Source: Phytomonospora sp040655735 | GTDB taxonomy: Bacteria; Actinomycetota; Actinomycetes; Mycobacteriales; Micromonosporaceae | Length of the DNA: 64,000 bases | Reading direction: 5' to 3' | Assembly (NCBI RefSeq): GCF_040655735.1 | Contig: NZ_JBFAKK010000001.1 | Coordinates: forward strand, 124,001 to 188,000 | Shown: positions 1 to 8,906 of the stretch, in pieces | Layout of the letters: each line of letters begins with the position of its first letter | How positions within the stretch are numbered: position 1 is the first letter of the stretch | Notes under the pieces: model-generated | What the model was told of the DNA's origin: nothing | The model's input: only the letters and a program-made list of their open reading frames with translations | Database searches by the model: none | Position numbers and translations under genes: made by a program

Positions 1-3000
1 TCAGCCCGTCGGCGACGATCGCCTTCCCGCCGTTCACGACCCGCTACATTCGCGTCGACGTCACCGCCAACTCCGTCTCGCCGGCCGCGCAGATCGCGGA
101 GGTCGAGGTCAGGCGGACCTCGACGGCGAGCGCCAACCTCGCCCTCGGCAAGACCGTGACGGCCAAGAGCCACGCCGACGTCTATGTCGCCGGAAACGCC
201 AACGACGGTCAGCAGGCCAGCTATTGGGAGAGTGCCAACAACGCGTTCCCGCAGTGGCTCCAGGTCGATCTCGGCTCCGCCGTGGCGGTCAACCAGCTCG
301 TCTTGAAGATCCCCTCGGGCTGGGGAGCGCGCACGCAGACCCTCGCCGTGCGGGGAAGCACCAACGGGACGACCTTCACCGACATCGTCGCCTCCGCCGG
401 CCACGTCTTCGGGCCGGCGGCCACGATCAACTTCAACGCGGCGACGGTCCGCCACGTGCGGCTGGAGATCACCGCCAACACCGGCTGGCCGGCCGGGCAG
501 ATCGCCGAGTTCGAGGTCTACGGCCCGGGTACCGGCGACACGCAGGCGCCCACGGCGCCGTCCAGCCTCGCCTACACGCAGCCGGGGAGCGGGCAGATCC
601 GGCTGACCTGGAACGCCTCCAGCGACAACGTCGGTGTGACCGGCTACGACGTCTACGCCAACGGCACGCTGCGGACCACCGTCAACGGATCCACGCTGAC
701 CTACACCGACACGCAGCCCGCCACCGCGACGGTCGCGTACTACATTCAGGCCAAGGACGCCGCCGGGAACATCTCACCGAGCAGCAACACGGTGACCCGC
801 AACGGAAGCGGCGGCGACACGCAGGCGCCCACGGCGCCGTCCAGCCTCGCCTACACGCAGCCGGGGAGCGGGCAGATCCGGCTGACCTGGAACGCCTCCA
901 GCGACAACGTCGGCGTGACCGGCTATGACGTCTACGCCAACGGAAGCGTGCGGGGCAGTGTCAACGGTTCCACGCTGACCTACACCGACACGCAGCCCGC
1001 CACCGCGACGGTGGCGTACTACGTGCGGGCCAGGGACGCCGCGGGCAACGCCTCGACGAACAGCAACACGGTGACCCGTAACGGATCGGGCGGTACGGCC
1101 ACCAACCTCGCGGTCGGCAGGCCGGTCACCGAGAGCGGTCACGCCCACACCTTCGTGGCGGCCAACGCCGTCGACGACAACACCGCGACCTACTGGGAGA
1201 GCGACGCCCTCCCCGGACAGCTCACCGTGCAGCTCGGCGCCAACGCGGTCCTCGACCGCGTCGTCGTCAAGCTCAGCCCGGACTCCGCCTGGGGCAGCCG
1301 GACGCAGAACATCACCGTCCTCGGCCGCGACCAGGGCTCCACGGCCTACACCACTCTCGTCGGCGCGGCGAACTACACGTTCAACCCCGCGACGGCCAAC
1401 ACCGTCACGATCCCGCTCACGGCGACCACCGCCGACCTGCGGCTGTCCATCTCCTCCAACACCGGTGCGCCCGGCGGCCAGGTCGCCGAACTCCAGGTCT
1501 TCGGTGTTCCCGCGCCGAACCCCGACCTGACCGTCACGGGCATCTCGGCCTCGCCGGCCTCCCCGGTGGAGAGCGACTCCATCACCCTCAGCGCCACCGT
1601 CGCCAACATCGGCGACCGGTCCTCGGGCGCCACCAACGTCAACTTCTACCTCGGCACGCAGCTCGCCGGCACCGCGAACGTCGCGGGACTCGCCGCCGGA
1701 GCCCAGACGACCGTCTCGGCCAGCATCGGCACCAAGACGGCCGGGAGTTACCAGCTGACGGCGAAGGTCGACGAGGCCGACACCGTCGTGGAGAAGAACC
1801 AGACCAACAACAACTACACCCGGCCTGCCGCACTGGTCGTCGCCCCCGTGCAGAGCTCCGACCTCGTCGCCTCGGTGGCCTGGTCGCCCGGCAACCCCAC
1901 GGCCGGCAACGCGGTGGCCTTCACCGTGACCGTCCGCAACCAGGGCACGGTCAACTCGGCCGGTGGAGCGCACGGCATCACCCTCACCGTCCGCAACGAA
2001 TCCGGCGCGACCGTGCGCACCCTGACCGGTTCGGTCAGCGGGGTCATCAACGCCGGCGCGAGCGCGAGCCCGGTGAACCTCGGTACCTGGACGGCCGCCA
2101 ACGGCCGGTACACGATCCGGGTCGTGATCGCCGCCGACGCCAACGAGCTGCCCGTCAAGCAGGGCAACAACACTTCCGACACCTCGCTGTTCGTCGGGCG
2201 CGGCGCGAACCTGCCCTACGACATGTACGAGTCGGAGGACGGCGTCACCGGCGGCGGCGCGACCACGGTCGGCCCCAACCGGACGATCGGCGACCTCGCC
2301 GGCGAGGCCAGCGGCCGCAAGGCCGTCACCCTCAACGGCACCGGCTCCTACGTGCAGTGGACGACCAAGGCGCCGACCAACACCCTGGTCACGCGCTTCT
2401 CGATCCCCGACTCCGCAGGGGGAACGGGAACGACCAGCAACCTGAGCATCTACGTCAACGGCGTGTTCCACAAGAACATCTCCCTGACGTCGAAGTACGC
2501 CTGGCTCTACGGGGCCGAGGCCTCGCCGGGCAACTCTCCGGGCATGGGCGCTCCCCGTCACCTCTACGACGAGGCGAACATCCTGCTCGACTCGACGGTG
2601 CCGCAGGGCTCGACGATCCGCCTCCAGCGCGACAACGGGCAGAGCGTGGCCACCATCGACTTCGTCAACCTCGAACTGGTCGCACCGCGCGCCAACCCCG
2701 ACCCGGCCCGGTACAAGGTCCCGGCCGGTTTCACCCACCAGGACGTCCAGAACGCCCTCGACGCCGCCCGCCAGGACACCGGTTCCCTCGGCGTCTACCT
2801 GCCGGCCGGCGTCTACAGCACCGCCACGAAGTTCACCGTGTACGGCCGGGCGATCAACGTCATCGGGGCCGGCTCCTGGTACACGCGCTTCGAGACGCCG
2901 CAGGGGCAGGAGAACACCAACGCCGGATTCGACGTGCCGACCTCGGCGAACGGTTCGAGGTTCGAGGATCTGGCCTTCTTCGGCAACTACACCTCGCGCA

Positions 3001-3863
3001 TCGACGGCCCCGGAAAGGTGTGGGGCGAGATGATGAACAGCGAGGATCTCACCATCAACCGCGTCTGGGTCGAGCACACGATCGTCGGCTACTGGGGAGT
3101 GCACAACGACAACATCACCATCACCAACTCGCGTTTCCGGAACACCTTCGCCGACGGGATCAACTTCACCAACGACACGACGAACTCGCTGATATCCAAC
3201 AACGAGGGCCGCGGCAACGGAGACGACGCCTTCGCGCTGTTCTCCGCGACCGACTCCGGCGGCTCGGTCGGCAACCACGGCAACGTCTTCGAGAACCTCT
3301 CGGCGACGGTGACCTGGCGCGCGGCGGGTCTGGCGGTGTACGGCGGTTACGACAACGTCTTCCGCAACCTCTACATCGCCGACATGCTGACCTACTCGGG
3401 CATCACCATCAGCTCACTGAACTTCGGCTATCCCTTCGTCGGCTTCGGAACGACTCCGACGCGTTTCGAGAACATCTCGCTGATCCGCGCCGGCGGGCAC
3501 TTCTGGGGCAACCAGACCTTCGGCGCCATCTGGTGCTTCTCGGCGTCGAAGGAGTTCCGCGGCATCCGGATATCCGATGTGGACATCATCGACCCGACCT
3601 ATTCGGGGATCATGTTCCAGACGAAGTACCCCGAGAAGATCCCGGTCACCGACACCTTGTTCACCAACGTCCGCATCTCGGGCGCGCACAAGAGCGGTGA
3701 TGCCTTCGACGCCAAGTCCGGCTTCGGCATCTGGGTCAACGAGATGCCCGAGGAGGGCCAGGGGCCGGCGATCGGTTCGGCGACCTTCACCGGACTGGTG
3801 TTCTCCGACAACTTCCAGAACATCAAGAACACCACGACCACGTTCACGCTGAACATCAACTGA
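1..3863 (+). CDS. Secreted GH87 alpha-1,3-glucanase (mycodextranase-like), 5' end outside window
   Basis: The frame is already open at base 3, so the true N-terminus and signal peptide lie upstream. Domains in order by position: tail of an F5/8-type (discoidin) domain to about 110, a second discoidin domain 156-530, two near-identical fibronectin III domains 534-1091, a third discoidin domain about 1100-1500, two CARDB-like Ig domains about 1520-2200, a CBM35/6-like module about 2215-2690, and a right-handed beta-helix GH87 catalytic domain 2700-3860. GH87 enzymes cut alpha-1,3-glucan, as in fungal walls or bacterial mutan. The three catalytic Asp of the family are visible: one in ADGINF (codon 3153-3155) and an Asp pair in GDDAFAL (codons 3222-3227), 23 residues apart as in characterised GH87 enzymes. 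The stop is followed by a strong hairpin. The family call is firm; the substrate is inferred from the family. Confidence 0.88.
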   Translation, partial: SPSATIAFPPFTTRYIRVDVTANSVSPAAQIAEVEVRRTSTASANLALGKTVTAKSHADVYVAGNANDGQQASYWESANNAFPQWLQVDLGSAVAVNQLVLKIPSGWGARTQTLAVRGSTNGTTFTDIVASAGHVFGPAATINFNAATVRHVRLEITANTGWPAGQIAEFEVYGPGTGDTQAPTAPSSLAYTQPGSGQIRLTWNASSDNVGVTGYDVYANGTLRTTVNGSTLTYTDTQPATATVAYYIQAKDAAGNISPSSNTVTRNGSGGDTQAPTAPSSLAYTQPGSGQIRLTWNASSDNVGVTGYDVYANGSVRGSVNGSTLTYTDTQPATATVAYYVRARDAAGNASTNSNTVTRNGSGGTATNLAVGRPVTESGHAHTFVAANAVDDNTATYWESDALPGQLTVQLGANAVLDRVVVKLSPDSAWGSRTQNITVLGRDQGSTAYTTLVGAANYTFNPATANTVTIPLTATTADLRLSISSNTGAPGGQVAELQVFGVPAPNPDLTVTGISASPASPVESDSITLSATVANIGDRSSGATNVNFYLGTQLAGTANVAGLAAGAQTTVSASIGTKTAGSYQLTAKVDEADTVVEKNQTNNNYTRPAALVVAPVQSSDLVASVAWSPGNPTAGNAVAFTVTVRNQGTVNSAGGAHGITLTVRNESGATVRTLTGSVSGVINAGASASPVNLGTWTAANGRYTIRVVIAADANELPVKQGNNTSDTSLFVGRGANLPYDMYESEDGVTGGGATTVGPNRTIGDLAGEASGRKAVTLNGTGSYVQWTTKAPTNTLVTRFSIPDSAGGTGTTSNLSIYVNGVFHKNISLTSKYAWLYGAEASPGNSPGMGAPRHLYDEANILLDSTVPQGSTIRLQRDNGQSVATIDFVNLELVAPRANPDPARYKVPAGFTHQDVQNALDAARQDTGSLGVYLPAGVYSTATKFTVYGRAINVIGAGSWYTRFETPQGQENTNAGFDVPTSANGSRFEDLAFFGNYTSRIDGPGKVWGEMMNSEDLTINRVWVEHTIVGYWGVHNDNITITNSRFRNTFADGINFTNDTTNSLISNNEGRGNGDDAFALFSATDSGGSVGNHGNVFENLSATVTWRAAGLAVYGGYDNVFRNLYIADMLTYSGITISSLNFGYPFVGFGTTPTRFENISLIRAGGHFWGNQTFGAIWCFSASKEFRGIRISDVDIIDPTYSGIMFQTKYPEKIPVTDTLFTNVRISGAHKSGDAFDAKSGFGIWVNEMPEEGQGPAIGSATFTGLVFSDNFQNIKNTTTTFTLNIN
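534..1091 (+). repeat. Two tandem 279-bp units encoding FnIII domains
   Basis: Units 534-812 and 813-1091 are nearly identical in DNA, third codon positions included, over most of their length. They differ mainly near the end of each unit, where THLRTT-type residues replace VRGS-type ones and a few synonymous changes occur. Each unit is 93 codons and encodes one fibronectin III linker domain. The low silent divergence points to recent duplication or gene conversion. Confidence 0.9.
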
Positions 3864-3871
3864 TCCCGCCC

Positions 3872-3900
3872 GCCGGGTCCCTCCACCGGAGGGACCCGGC
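3872..3900. terminator. Bidirectional hairpin between converging genes
   Basis: Perfect 13-bp arms (GCCGGGTCCCTCC at 3872-3884 and its complement at 3888-3900) around a 3-nt loop. It starts 9 bp after the GH87 stop and ends 10 bp before the stop of the converging acetyltransferase gene. There is no clear U-tract, as is usual in high-GC actinomycetes. Confidence 0.8.
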
Positions 3901-3909
3901 GCGCGGCCG

Positions 3910-4923
3910 TCAGGCGTCGGTGCGCTGCATCTCGTGCATCAACTCGACGGCACGGAACCCGAACGAGGCGTTCACGTGCCGCATCGGCGCGTTCGACCCC
4001 GCCGTCCAGGTATGGACACGGGAGCGTCCCGGATGGCCGGCCTGCAGGATCTCAAGGTTGCGGGCCTTCATGGCCGCGCCGAGCCGGTGCCCGCGATGCG
4101 CGTCGATGACCAGGGTGTCGTCCTGATAGACCTCGTCGGGGTTGTGCTCGGGCGCGTACATCAGGCTGTAGCCGGCGAAGGCGCCGTCGGCGGCCCTCGC
4201 CGCAGTGGTGATCGAGACCATTCCGGAGGCCGCCAGCCGCGACTCGCTCAGCCGCAGGCGCTCGACGTCCCACACGATCGGTTCGTGGTCGAGGGTGCCG
4301 GTGGGGACCTCGTCGCTCATGGTCGTGCGCATCAGGGCGAAGGCCTCGACGTGCTCGTCGGGGCAGGCTCTGGTCCAGCCCACGAAGGAGTAGCCGGAGT
4401 GGGAGCCGGCCGAGCGCTCCTTGATGGCGGCGAGTGCGTCGTCGGCGACCGGCAGCTCCAGGATCAGCCGGTCCTCCTGGTGCTCGGTGGTGAAGCCGAG
4501 CCGCCGCGCGAACAGCGATCCGGCGAAGCGCTCGGGGCCCTGGTCCTGCGGAATGTTGACCTCGGCGGAGTGGACCGTGCGGCCCTCCGCGGTGGCCAGG
4601 CGGTGCCCGAACTCGAAGAGAGCGGTGCCGACGCCCCGGCGCCGGTACTCGGGCGGGACGTTGACGTCCCACTCGGCGAGCCGGAGGTTCTCCTTGAGCG
4701 GCAGGGCGAGGTCGAGGGTGCCCAGGACGGTCCCGTCGGCGCCGTACGCGGCGTAGGCGGTGCGCCTCCTCGACGGGTTCGGGGTGCGCAGCGAGGTCGC
4801 GAACTCCTCGTAGGCCTGGATCAGGGGGTGGACCCGGTCGGCGGCCGCACCGGCCCGCATGGCCGTGTACCAGGCGCGCAGGGCGATCTCGTCGTGCGGA
4901 TCGACTACGCGGACGTCGCTCAA
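3910..4923 (-). CDS. Double GNAT-domain N-acetyltransferase
   Basis: 337 aa with two tandem GNAT folds. The first has the acetyl-CoA pyrophosphate-binding motif around residues 94-102 (RRRGVGTAL). The second has a comparable motif at 276-286 (HRGHRLGAAMK). Such proteins transfer acetyl groups from acetyl-CoA to amines; the acceptor cannot be read from sequence. The start is a TTG at 4923 that overlaps the TGA of the upstream GNAT gene in a TTGA junction, with GAGGAGCGAGG as ribosome-binding site, so the two genes are translationally coupled. The longer open frame upstream has no supporting start. It converges on the GH87 gene across a terminator hairpin. Confidence 0.8.
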   Translation of the reverse strand: MSDVRVVDPHDEIALRAWYTAMRAGAAADRVHPLIQAYEEFATSLRTPNPSRRRTAYAAYGADGTVLGTLDLALPLKENLRLAEWDVNVPPEYRRRGVGTALFEFGHRLATAEGRTVHSAEVNIPQDQGPERFAGSLFARRLGFTTEHQEDRLILELPVADDALAAIKERSAGSHSGYSFVGWTRACPDEHVEAFALMRTTMSDEVPTGTLDHEPIVWDVERLRLSESRLAASGMVSITTAARAADGAFAGYSLMYAPEHNPDEVYQDDTLVIDAHRGHRLGAAMKARNLEILQAGHPGRSRVHTWTAGSNAPMRHVNASFGFRAVELMHEMQRTDA

Positions 4924-5402
4924 CCTCGCTCCTCGGCGGCGGTGCCGCGGGTGAGGCGGAAGTGCGCCATCTCCAGTCCCGGGACGGGGGAGGACGTTCC
5001 GGTGGGCGTGAAGCCCGCGCGGGTGTAGAGGGTGACGGCGGGAACGTTCGCCGCGCCCGTGGAGACCAGCACGTCGCCGTCGGTCTGCGTGGTGAGCAGG
5101 TGGTCGAGCAGTTCCCGGGCCAGGCCCTTGCGGAACCATCCCGGGTCGACGCAGAGCCGGTCGATGTCGACCTCGCCGGCATCGGTGCGCGCCCAGGCGA
5201 TGAAGGCGACCGGCAGGCCGTCGGCATCGCTCGTCGCGATCCAGCGCAGCGGCTCGGCGCGCATCTCGGTCAGGGACTCCGACAGGGCGGGAATGCCGTC
5301 GAAGCCGATGATCGCGGCTTCCACCGCGTAGGAGCGCCGACCCACTTCGTGGACGGCTCGGGCGACGCGCTCGTCGCCGAGTTCGATCTCGCTGGGACGC
5401 AT
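4920..5402 (-). CDS. GNAT-family N-acetyltransferase
   Basis: 160 aa, a single GNAT domain with the acetyl-CoA loop at about residues 91-99 (RKGLARELL) and a C-terminal NVPAVTLYTRAGF segment typical of motif B. Cytoplasmic. It is first in a two-gene unit with the downstream double-GNAT gene, which it overlaps by 4 bp. No Shine-Dalgarno precedes the ATG at 5402, but a TAGCGT box (complement 5409-5414) lies 6 nt upstream, so the message is probably leaderless. The acceptor substrate is unknown. Confidence 0.82.
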   Translation of the reverse strand: MRPSEIELGDERVARAVHEVGRRSYAVEAAIIGFDGIPALSESLTEMRAEPLRWIATSDADGLPVAFIAWARTDAGEVDIDRLCVDPGWFRKGLARELLDHLLTTQTDGDVLVSTGAANVPAVTLYTRAGFTPTGTSSPVPGLEMAHFRLTRGTAAEERG

Positions 5403-5455
5403 CGGGACACGCTAGCCCGTCACGGCGCCGAGGGCGAGCGAGTTCCGGTGCGCCC

Positions 5456-5974
5456 TCAGCTCTCCCGCCCGCCCCCACAGGCGGGCTCGGACTCCACGGC
5501 CGACACGAGCTTGCGCAACAGGTCGGCGAGGATCAGCCGCTCCTGCGGCGGCAGCGCCGACAGCAGCCTCAACTCGTCGTGCTCCTCGGCGCCGATGTGC
5601 TGCTCGAAGGCCCGGTGCCCGGCCTCGGTGAGCACCACACCGACCCGCCGCCGATCCCGGGTGTCGTGCGTCCGCACGATCAGCCCGGCCTCCTCCAGCG
5701 GCGCGAGCCGCGCCGAGAGGGCGCCCCTGGTGAGACCGACCAGGTCGGCGAGCTGTGAGGGACTGGTCGTGTACGGGGCGCCCAGACCGCGCAGCCGCAG
5801 CAGGATCTTGAACTGCCAGCGCAGCAGCCCGCCCTCCGCCAGCACCGCGCTGCGCGTCTGCGCGGTGTGCCGCGCGAGGATGGCAAGCCGCATGAAGATC
5901 GCCTCCTTGACCGGATCCATCCCCTCGATCTCGCGCGCCCACAAGGCGACGTGCCGGTCGACCGAGTCGGTCAT
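5456..5974 (-). CDS. MarR-family transcriptional regulator
   Basis: 172 aa. The winged-helix core is seen as PSQLADLVGLTRGALSARL (recognition helix) followed by the wing THDTRDRRRVGVVLTEAG, with flanking helices for dimerisation. The start at 5974 was chosen because GGAGG lies 5 nt upstream; the frame stays open further upstream without a credible start. It diverges from the TPR-like gene at 6033. The 58-bp gap holds a loosely spaced GTAGT...ACTAC pair (5988-5992 and 6018-6022) that could be part of an operator, but this is weak. MarR proteins usually control the divergent gene and themselves in response to small phenolic or hydrophobic ligands; the ligand here is unknown. Confidence 0.85.
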   Translation of the reverse strand: MTDSVDRHVALWAREIEGMDPVKEAIFMRLAILARHTAQTRSAVLAEGGLLRWQFKILLRLRGLGAPYTTSPSQLADLVGLTRGALSARLAPLEEAGLIVRTHDTRDRRRVGVVLTEAGHRAFEQHIGAEEHDELRLLSALPPQERLILADLLRKLVSAVESEPACGGGRES

Positions 5975-6032
5975 CGCCGCCTCCGAAGTAGTTTTCTTGT
6001 GGATGGTTTTTGCCCTGACTACCTTCCCCAGC

Positions 6033-6884
6033 ATGACCGAGACAGCCCTGAGAGCCCATACCGCCGTCGCCGTCGACGACCTGATCACCGCCGCCGCCGA
6101 ACTTGCCAGGTCCGGCCGCTCCGAGACCGCGCTCGCCCTGCTCGACGCCGCCTCCACCGAGGCGCCCGAGCACCGGGCACGCCTCGCGCTGGCCGCGGCC
6201 GAGGCCGCGCTCGACGCGGGCTGGTTCAAGGGCTTCGACGCCGCCACCACCCGGCTCGGCGAGGCCGCCGCCGTCGCCGGCGACCTCACCGCCGACGCCC
6301 GCTGGGACCTCGACTTCCTGCGACTGCGGCACGACTACGCCCGAACGGTCCTCGGCGACGGCGGGTTCCGCCCCGGACCCGATGGCAAGGATCCCGAGGA
6401 GATGACCGGCCTGCGCGCCAGGGCCGGTGAACTGCGCGACCTCGCTCCCGACCTCCGCCGGCGCGGATGGGTTCACCACTACCTGGGCCTGATCTCCGAC
6501 AACGTCTTCGGCGAGGCTGCGGCCGCCCCGGCGGACTACGAGGCGGCCCTCGCGGCGGGCGAGGAAAGCGCCGACGACCTCCTGACCAGGGAGGCCCTCC
6601 GCCACCTCGGCGACCACGCCCACACCCGGGGCGATCACGCCCTCGCCCTCGAACTGTGGCGCCGCGCGACCTTCCTCGGCGCCCGCGCCGGAAACGTCCC
6701 CGGCACCCTCTCGCAGCAGATGCTGCTCGCCGTGTCCGCGCGAGACACCGGCGACGAGGCGGGTGCGCGGGCGCTGGCCCGCGAGGTCGCGCGCTGGGCC
6801 GAAGCGCTGGGCGCGCGGCGCCTCGCCGACATGGCGAACGGGTTCCTCGGCGGGCAGGACCCGACGGCCGAACCCGAGTCCTGA
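6033..6884 (+). CDS. TPR-like all-helical protein
   Basis: 283 aa, alanine- and leucine-rich, built of short helix pairs such as AELARSGRSETALALLDAAS and EALRHLGDHAHTRGDHALAL, which look like degenerate tetratricopeptide repeats. No signal peptide or membrane segment. The arrangement opposite a MarR gene suggests control by that regulator. No Shine-Dalgarno precedes ATG 6033; another ATG at 6003 is in frame but would sit inside the divergent promoter. A strong hairpin follows the stop. I do not recognise a specific function; a protein-protein scaffold role is inferred from the repeats only. Confidence 0.6.
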   Translation: MTETALRAHTAVAVDDLITAAAELARSGRSETALALLDAASTEAPEHRARLALAAAEAALDAGWFKGFDAATTRLGEAAAVAGDLTADARWDLDFLRLRHDYARTVLGDGGFRPGPDGKDPEEMTGLRARAGELRDLAPDLRRRGWVHHYLGLISDNVFGEAAAAPADYEAALAAGEESADDLLTREALRHLGDHAHTRGDHALALELWRRATFLGARAGNVPGTLSQQMLLAVSARDTGDEAGARALAREVARWAEALGARRLADMANGFLGGQDPTAEPES

Positions 6885-6892
6885 GACGAGGT

Positions 6893-6927
6893 GCGGCGGG
6901 CCGGTGCGAGCGGCACCGGCCCGCCGC
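6893..6927 (+). terminator. Hairpin after the TPR-like gene
   Basis: 15-bp arms (GCGGCGGGCCGGTGC at 6893-6907 and its complement at 6913-6927) with a 5-nt loop, beginning 8 bp after the stop at 6884. No U-tract. It separates this gene from the methyltransferase at 6949. Confidence 0.7.
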
Positions 6928-6948
6928 CGTCGCCTACTGTCCACGGTC

Positions 6949-7599
6949 ATGTCCGAACCGTCGTTCCTCACCGCCACCCGCGCGTCGTACGACGCCACCG
7001 CATACGAGTACGTCGACATGATCGGCGACAGCCTCGACAGCATGCCCTTGGCCCGTGCCCTGTTCGGCGCCTTCGCCGAACTGGTGCGCACCGGGGGAGG
7101 GGGCATGGTCGCCGACGTCGGCTGCGGACCGGGTCACGTTACGGCTCTGCTGCACGGACTGGGCCTCGACGTGCTCGGTGTCGACCTGTCCCCGGAGATG
7201 ATCGCCCTCGCCCGGCGCCTGCACCCGGGGCCGCGCTACGAGGTCGGCTCGATGCTCGCCCTCGACCTGCCCGACGCCTCACTGGGCGGCCTGCTCGCCT
7301 ATTACTCGATCATCCACATTCCCCGGGAGCTGCGGGCCGAGGTCTTCGCCGAGTTCCGTCGTGTGCTCGCGCCGGGCGGGCAGCTCATGCTCGGTTTCCA
7401 GGTGGGGGACGACACGAACCACCGTGACGAGGTCTTCGGCAAGCCGGTGAACCTCGACTGGCACCGGCAGCGTCCCGAGGAGATCGCCGTTCTGTTGCGG
7501 GAGGCGGGATTCGAGGAACGGGCGACCGTCGTCAGCCCGCCGGAGGCCGTCGGCAAGCCGCCGCACTGCCATCTTCTGGCCTACCGGCCCGGTGCCTGA
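6949..7599 (+). CDS. Class I SAM-dependent methyltransferase
   Basis: 216 aa with a methyltransferase domain of the type 11/25 families. The SAM-binding motif I is VADVGCGPGH (residues 54-63), followed by GVDLSPEM as the acidic end of beta 2, then YYSIIHIP and FRRVLAPGGQLMLGF, the post-motif hallmarks. The substrate cannot be deduced. There is no Shine-Dalgarno before ATG 6949, but a TACTGT box at 6935-6940 lies 8 nt upstream, consistent with a leaderless message. It converges on the solute-binding protein gene with a 6-bp gap. Confidence 0.82.
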   Translation: MSEPSFLTATRASYDATAYEYVDMIGDSLDSMPLARALFGAFAELVRTGGGGMVADVGCGPGHVTALLHGLGLDVLGVDLSPEMIALARRLHPGPRYEVGSMLALDLPDASLGGLLAYYSIIHIPRELRAEVFAEFRRVLAPGGQLMLGFQVGDDTNHRDEVFGKPVNLDWHRQRPEEIAVLLREAGFEERATVVSPPEAVGKPPHCHLLAYRPGA

Positions 7600-7605
7600 C
7601 CCGTG

Positions 7606-8325
7606 TCAGGCCGTGGCCACCAGGCTTTCGGACTGCCCGGCCCGGCGAAGGGACTCGGCGACGAAACCGCCAGCCCGTAGCTCCTCGACGAGATCGCGCA
7701 GGAACGCCGTCGTCTCCGGGCGGCGCGTCCTGGTCGTCCCGACGGCCTGGCGGATCTCCATGAAGCGCTCGTCGATGAGCCGGAGCCCGGGACGCGCGGC
7801 GACGTAGGCGGCCATCGGCTGCCGGATGCCTGCGGCGACCTCCAGCCCGAGGTCCTCGAACACGTCGACGCCCTCCTCGTCCCGCACGATGCTCGCGTTC
7901 CGGAGGGTGCGGGTCAAGAAAAGGTCGTACGCCGAGCCCTCCTTGACGCCGACGCGCACGCCGGGACGGTCGACGTCCGCGGGAGTGGTCAGGCCGGAGT
8001 CGCGCGAGACGGCGTAGACGCCCTCGATGACCACATAGGGCGCGGTGAAGGCGACCTCGGCCTCCCGCGCGGGTTCGACGGCGAGGAAACAGATGTCGGC
8101 CAGTCCGGCGGCCATCGCCTCATAGGACTTGCGGGCGGCGTCGAAGCACAGTGTCTCCAGCGGCACCGCCAGCCGCGCGGCGATCTCGCCCGCGATGTCG
8201 ACGGTGATCCCGCTCGGGTCCTGCGGGGTGCCGCCGGCCAGAACCGGGTTGCCCAGGTTGATCGAGGCGCGCAGGACTCCTGTCGGGGCAAGGTCGGCGG
8301 CGATGGCGGGAGTGGCTGTGATCAT
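7606..8325 (-). CDS. Family 3 solute-binding-domain protein without signal peptide
   Basis: 239 aa with the SBP_bac_3 fold used for amino acids: two-lobed signatures VLRASINLGNPVL, SGITVDIAGEIAARL, AGLADICFLAVEP, VAFTAPYVVIEGVYAV and GVRVGVKEGSAYD. It starts directly with MITATPA and shows no signal peptide or lipobox, and no transporter genes are adjacent. It may therefore be a cytoplasmic ligand-binding protein or an enzyme of the same fold such as a cyclohexadienyl dehydratase relative. The ATG at 8325 is preceded at 7 nt by TAGCCT (complement 8333-8338) and lacks a Shine-Dalgarno, so a leaderless start is likely. Confidence 0.75.
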   Translation of the reverse strand: MITATPAIAADLAPTGVLRASINLGNPVLAGGTPQDPSGITVDIAGEIAARLAVPLETLCFDAARKSYEAMAAGLADICFLAVEPAREAEVAFTAPYVVIEGVYAVSRDSGLTTPADVDRPGVRVGVKEGSAYDLFLTRTLRNASIVRDEEGVDVFEDLGLEVAAGIRQPMAAYVAARPGLRLIDERFMEIRQAVGTTRTRRPETTAFLRDLVEELRAGGFVAESLRRAGQSESLVATA

Positions 8326-8423
8326 GGCGGTGAGGCTAGCCGAACCCGCATTCCCGTCGAGTCGGCGTCGGCCGCGTCGCCTCCGGCATAGGGTCGATGC
8401 GATACCCACGAAAGGCAGGACCG

Positions 8424-8714
8424 ATGACCGTACGCGCGACCTGGAACGACGCCGTCCTCGCCGAGTCCGACGACACCGTCGTCGTGGAAGGCAACCATTA
8501 CTTCCCGGCGAACGCGATCAAGCGGGAGCTGTTCAGCGAGACCTCCACGCACACCGAGTGCCCGTGGAAGGGAACCGCCTCGTACTACACGATCACGGTC
8601 GACGGCGAGGAGAACACCGACGCCGCCTGGTTCTACCCCGAACCCAAGGCCGAGGCAGGCAATATCAAGAACCACGTCGCCTTCTGGAAGGGCGTCGAGG
8701 TCACCGAGGGCTGA
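8424..8714 (+). CDS. DUF427 protein
   Basis: 96 aa, complete for the small DUF427 family: TWNDAVLAESDDTVVVEGNHYFP at the N-terminus, the ECPWKGTASYYT motif, and the end AAWFYPEPK...IKNHVAFWKGV. The family is cytoplasmic with no established reaction. The start at 8424 has an AGGCAGGA ribosome-binding site. A long hairpin follows. It stands alone between genes on both sides. Confidence 0.88.
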   Translation: MTVRATWNDAVLAESDDTVVVEGNHYFPANAIKRELFSETSTHTECPWKGTASYYTITVDGEENTDAAWFYPEPKAEAGNIKNHVAFWKGVEVTEG

Positions 8715-8720
8715 CGGTCC

Positions 8721-8761
8721 GACGGTGCGTCCCGCGGTGAAAGACCCGCGGGCGCACCGTC
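8721..8761 (+). terminator. Hairpin after the DUF427 gene
   Basis: Stem of about 16 bp (GACGGTGCG plus CCCGCGG pairing with CCGCGGG plus CGCACCGTC, one bulged base) around an A-rich loop, 6 bp after the stop. No U-tract. Confidence 0.72.
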
Positions 8762-8906
8762 CGTTCGGCGCGTGTTCACCGCCCGCCCGGTCCATGACCA
8801 AAGCCGCATCCACCAACGAAGCGGACCCGGCCCGGGCCGATCCGGGCCGGCTCCCAGCGATCGTTCATCCGGCACGCATCCGGGCTTAAGCCTGGTGGGT
8901 CACCGT

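Noticed and set aside
774..3278. Very long minus-strand open frame opposite the GH87 gene
   Set aside because: Composition is typical of a GC-rich antisense shadow (Val, Gly, Arg, Asp in excess) and the plus-strand frame encodes clear domains with catalytic residues.
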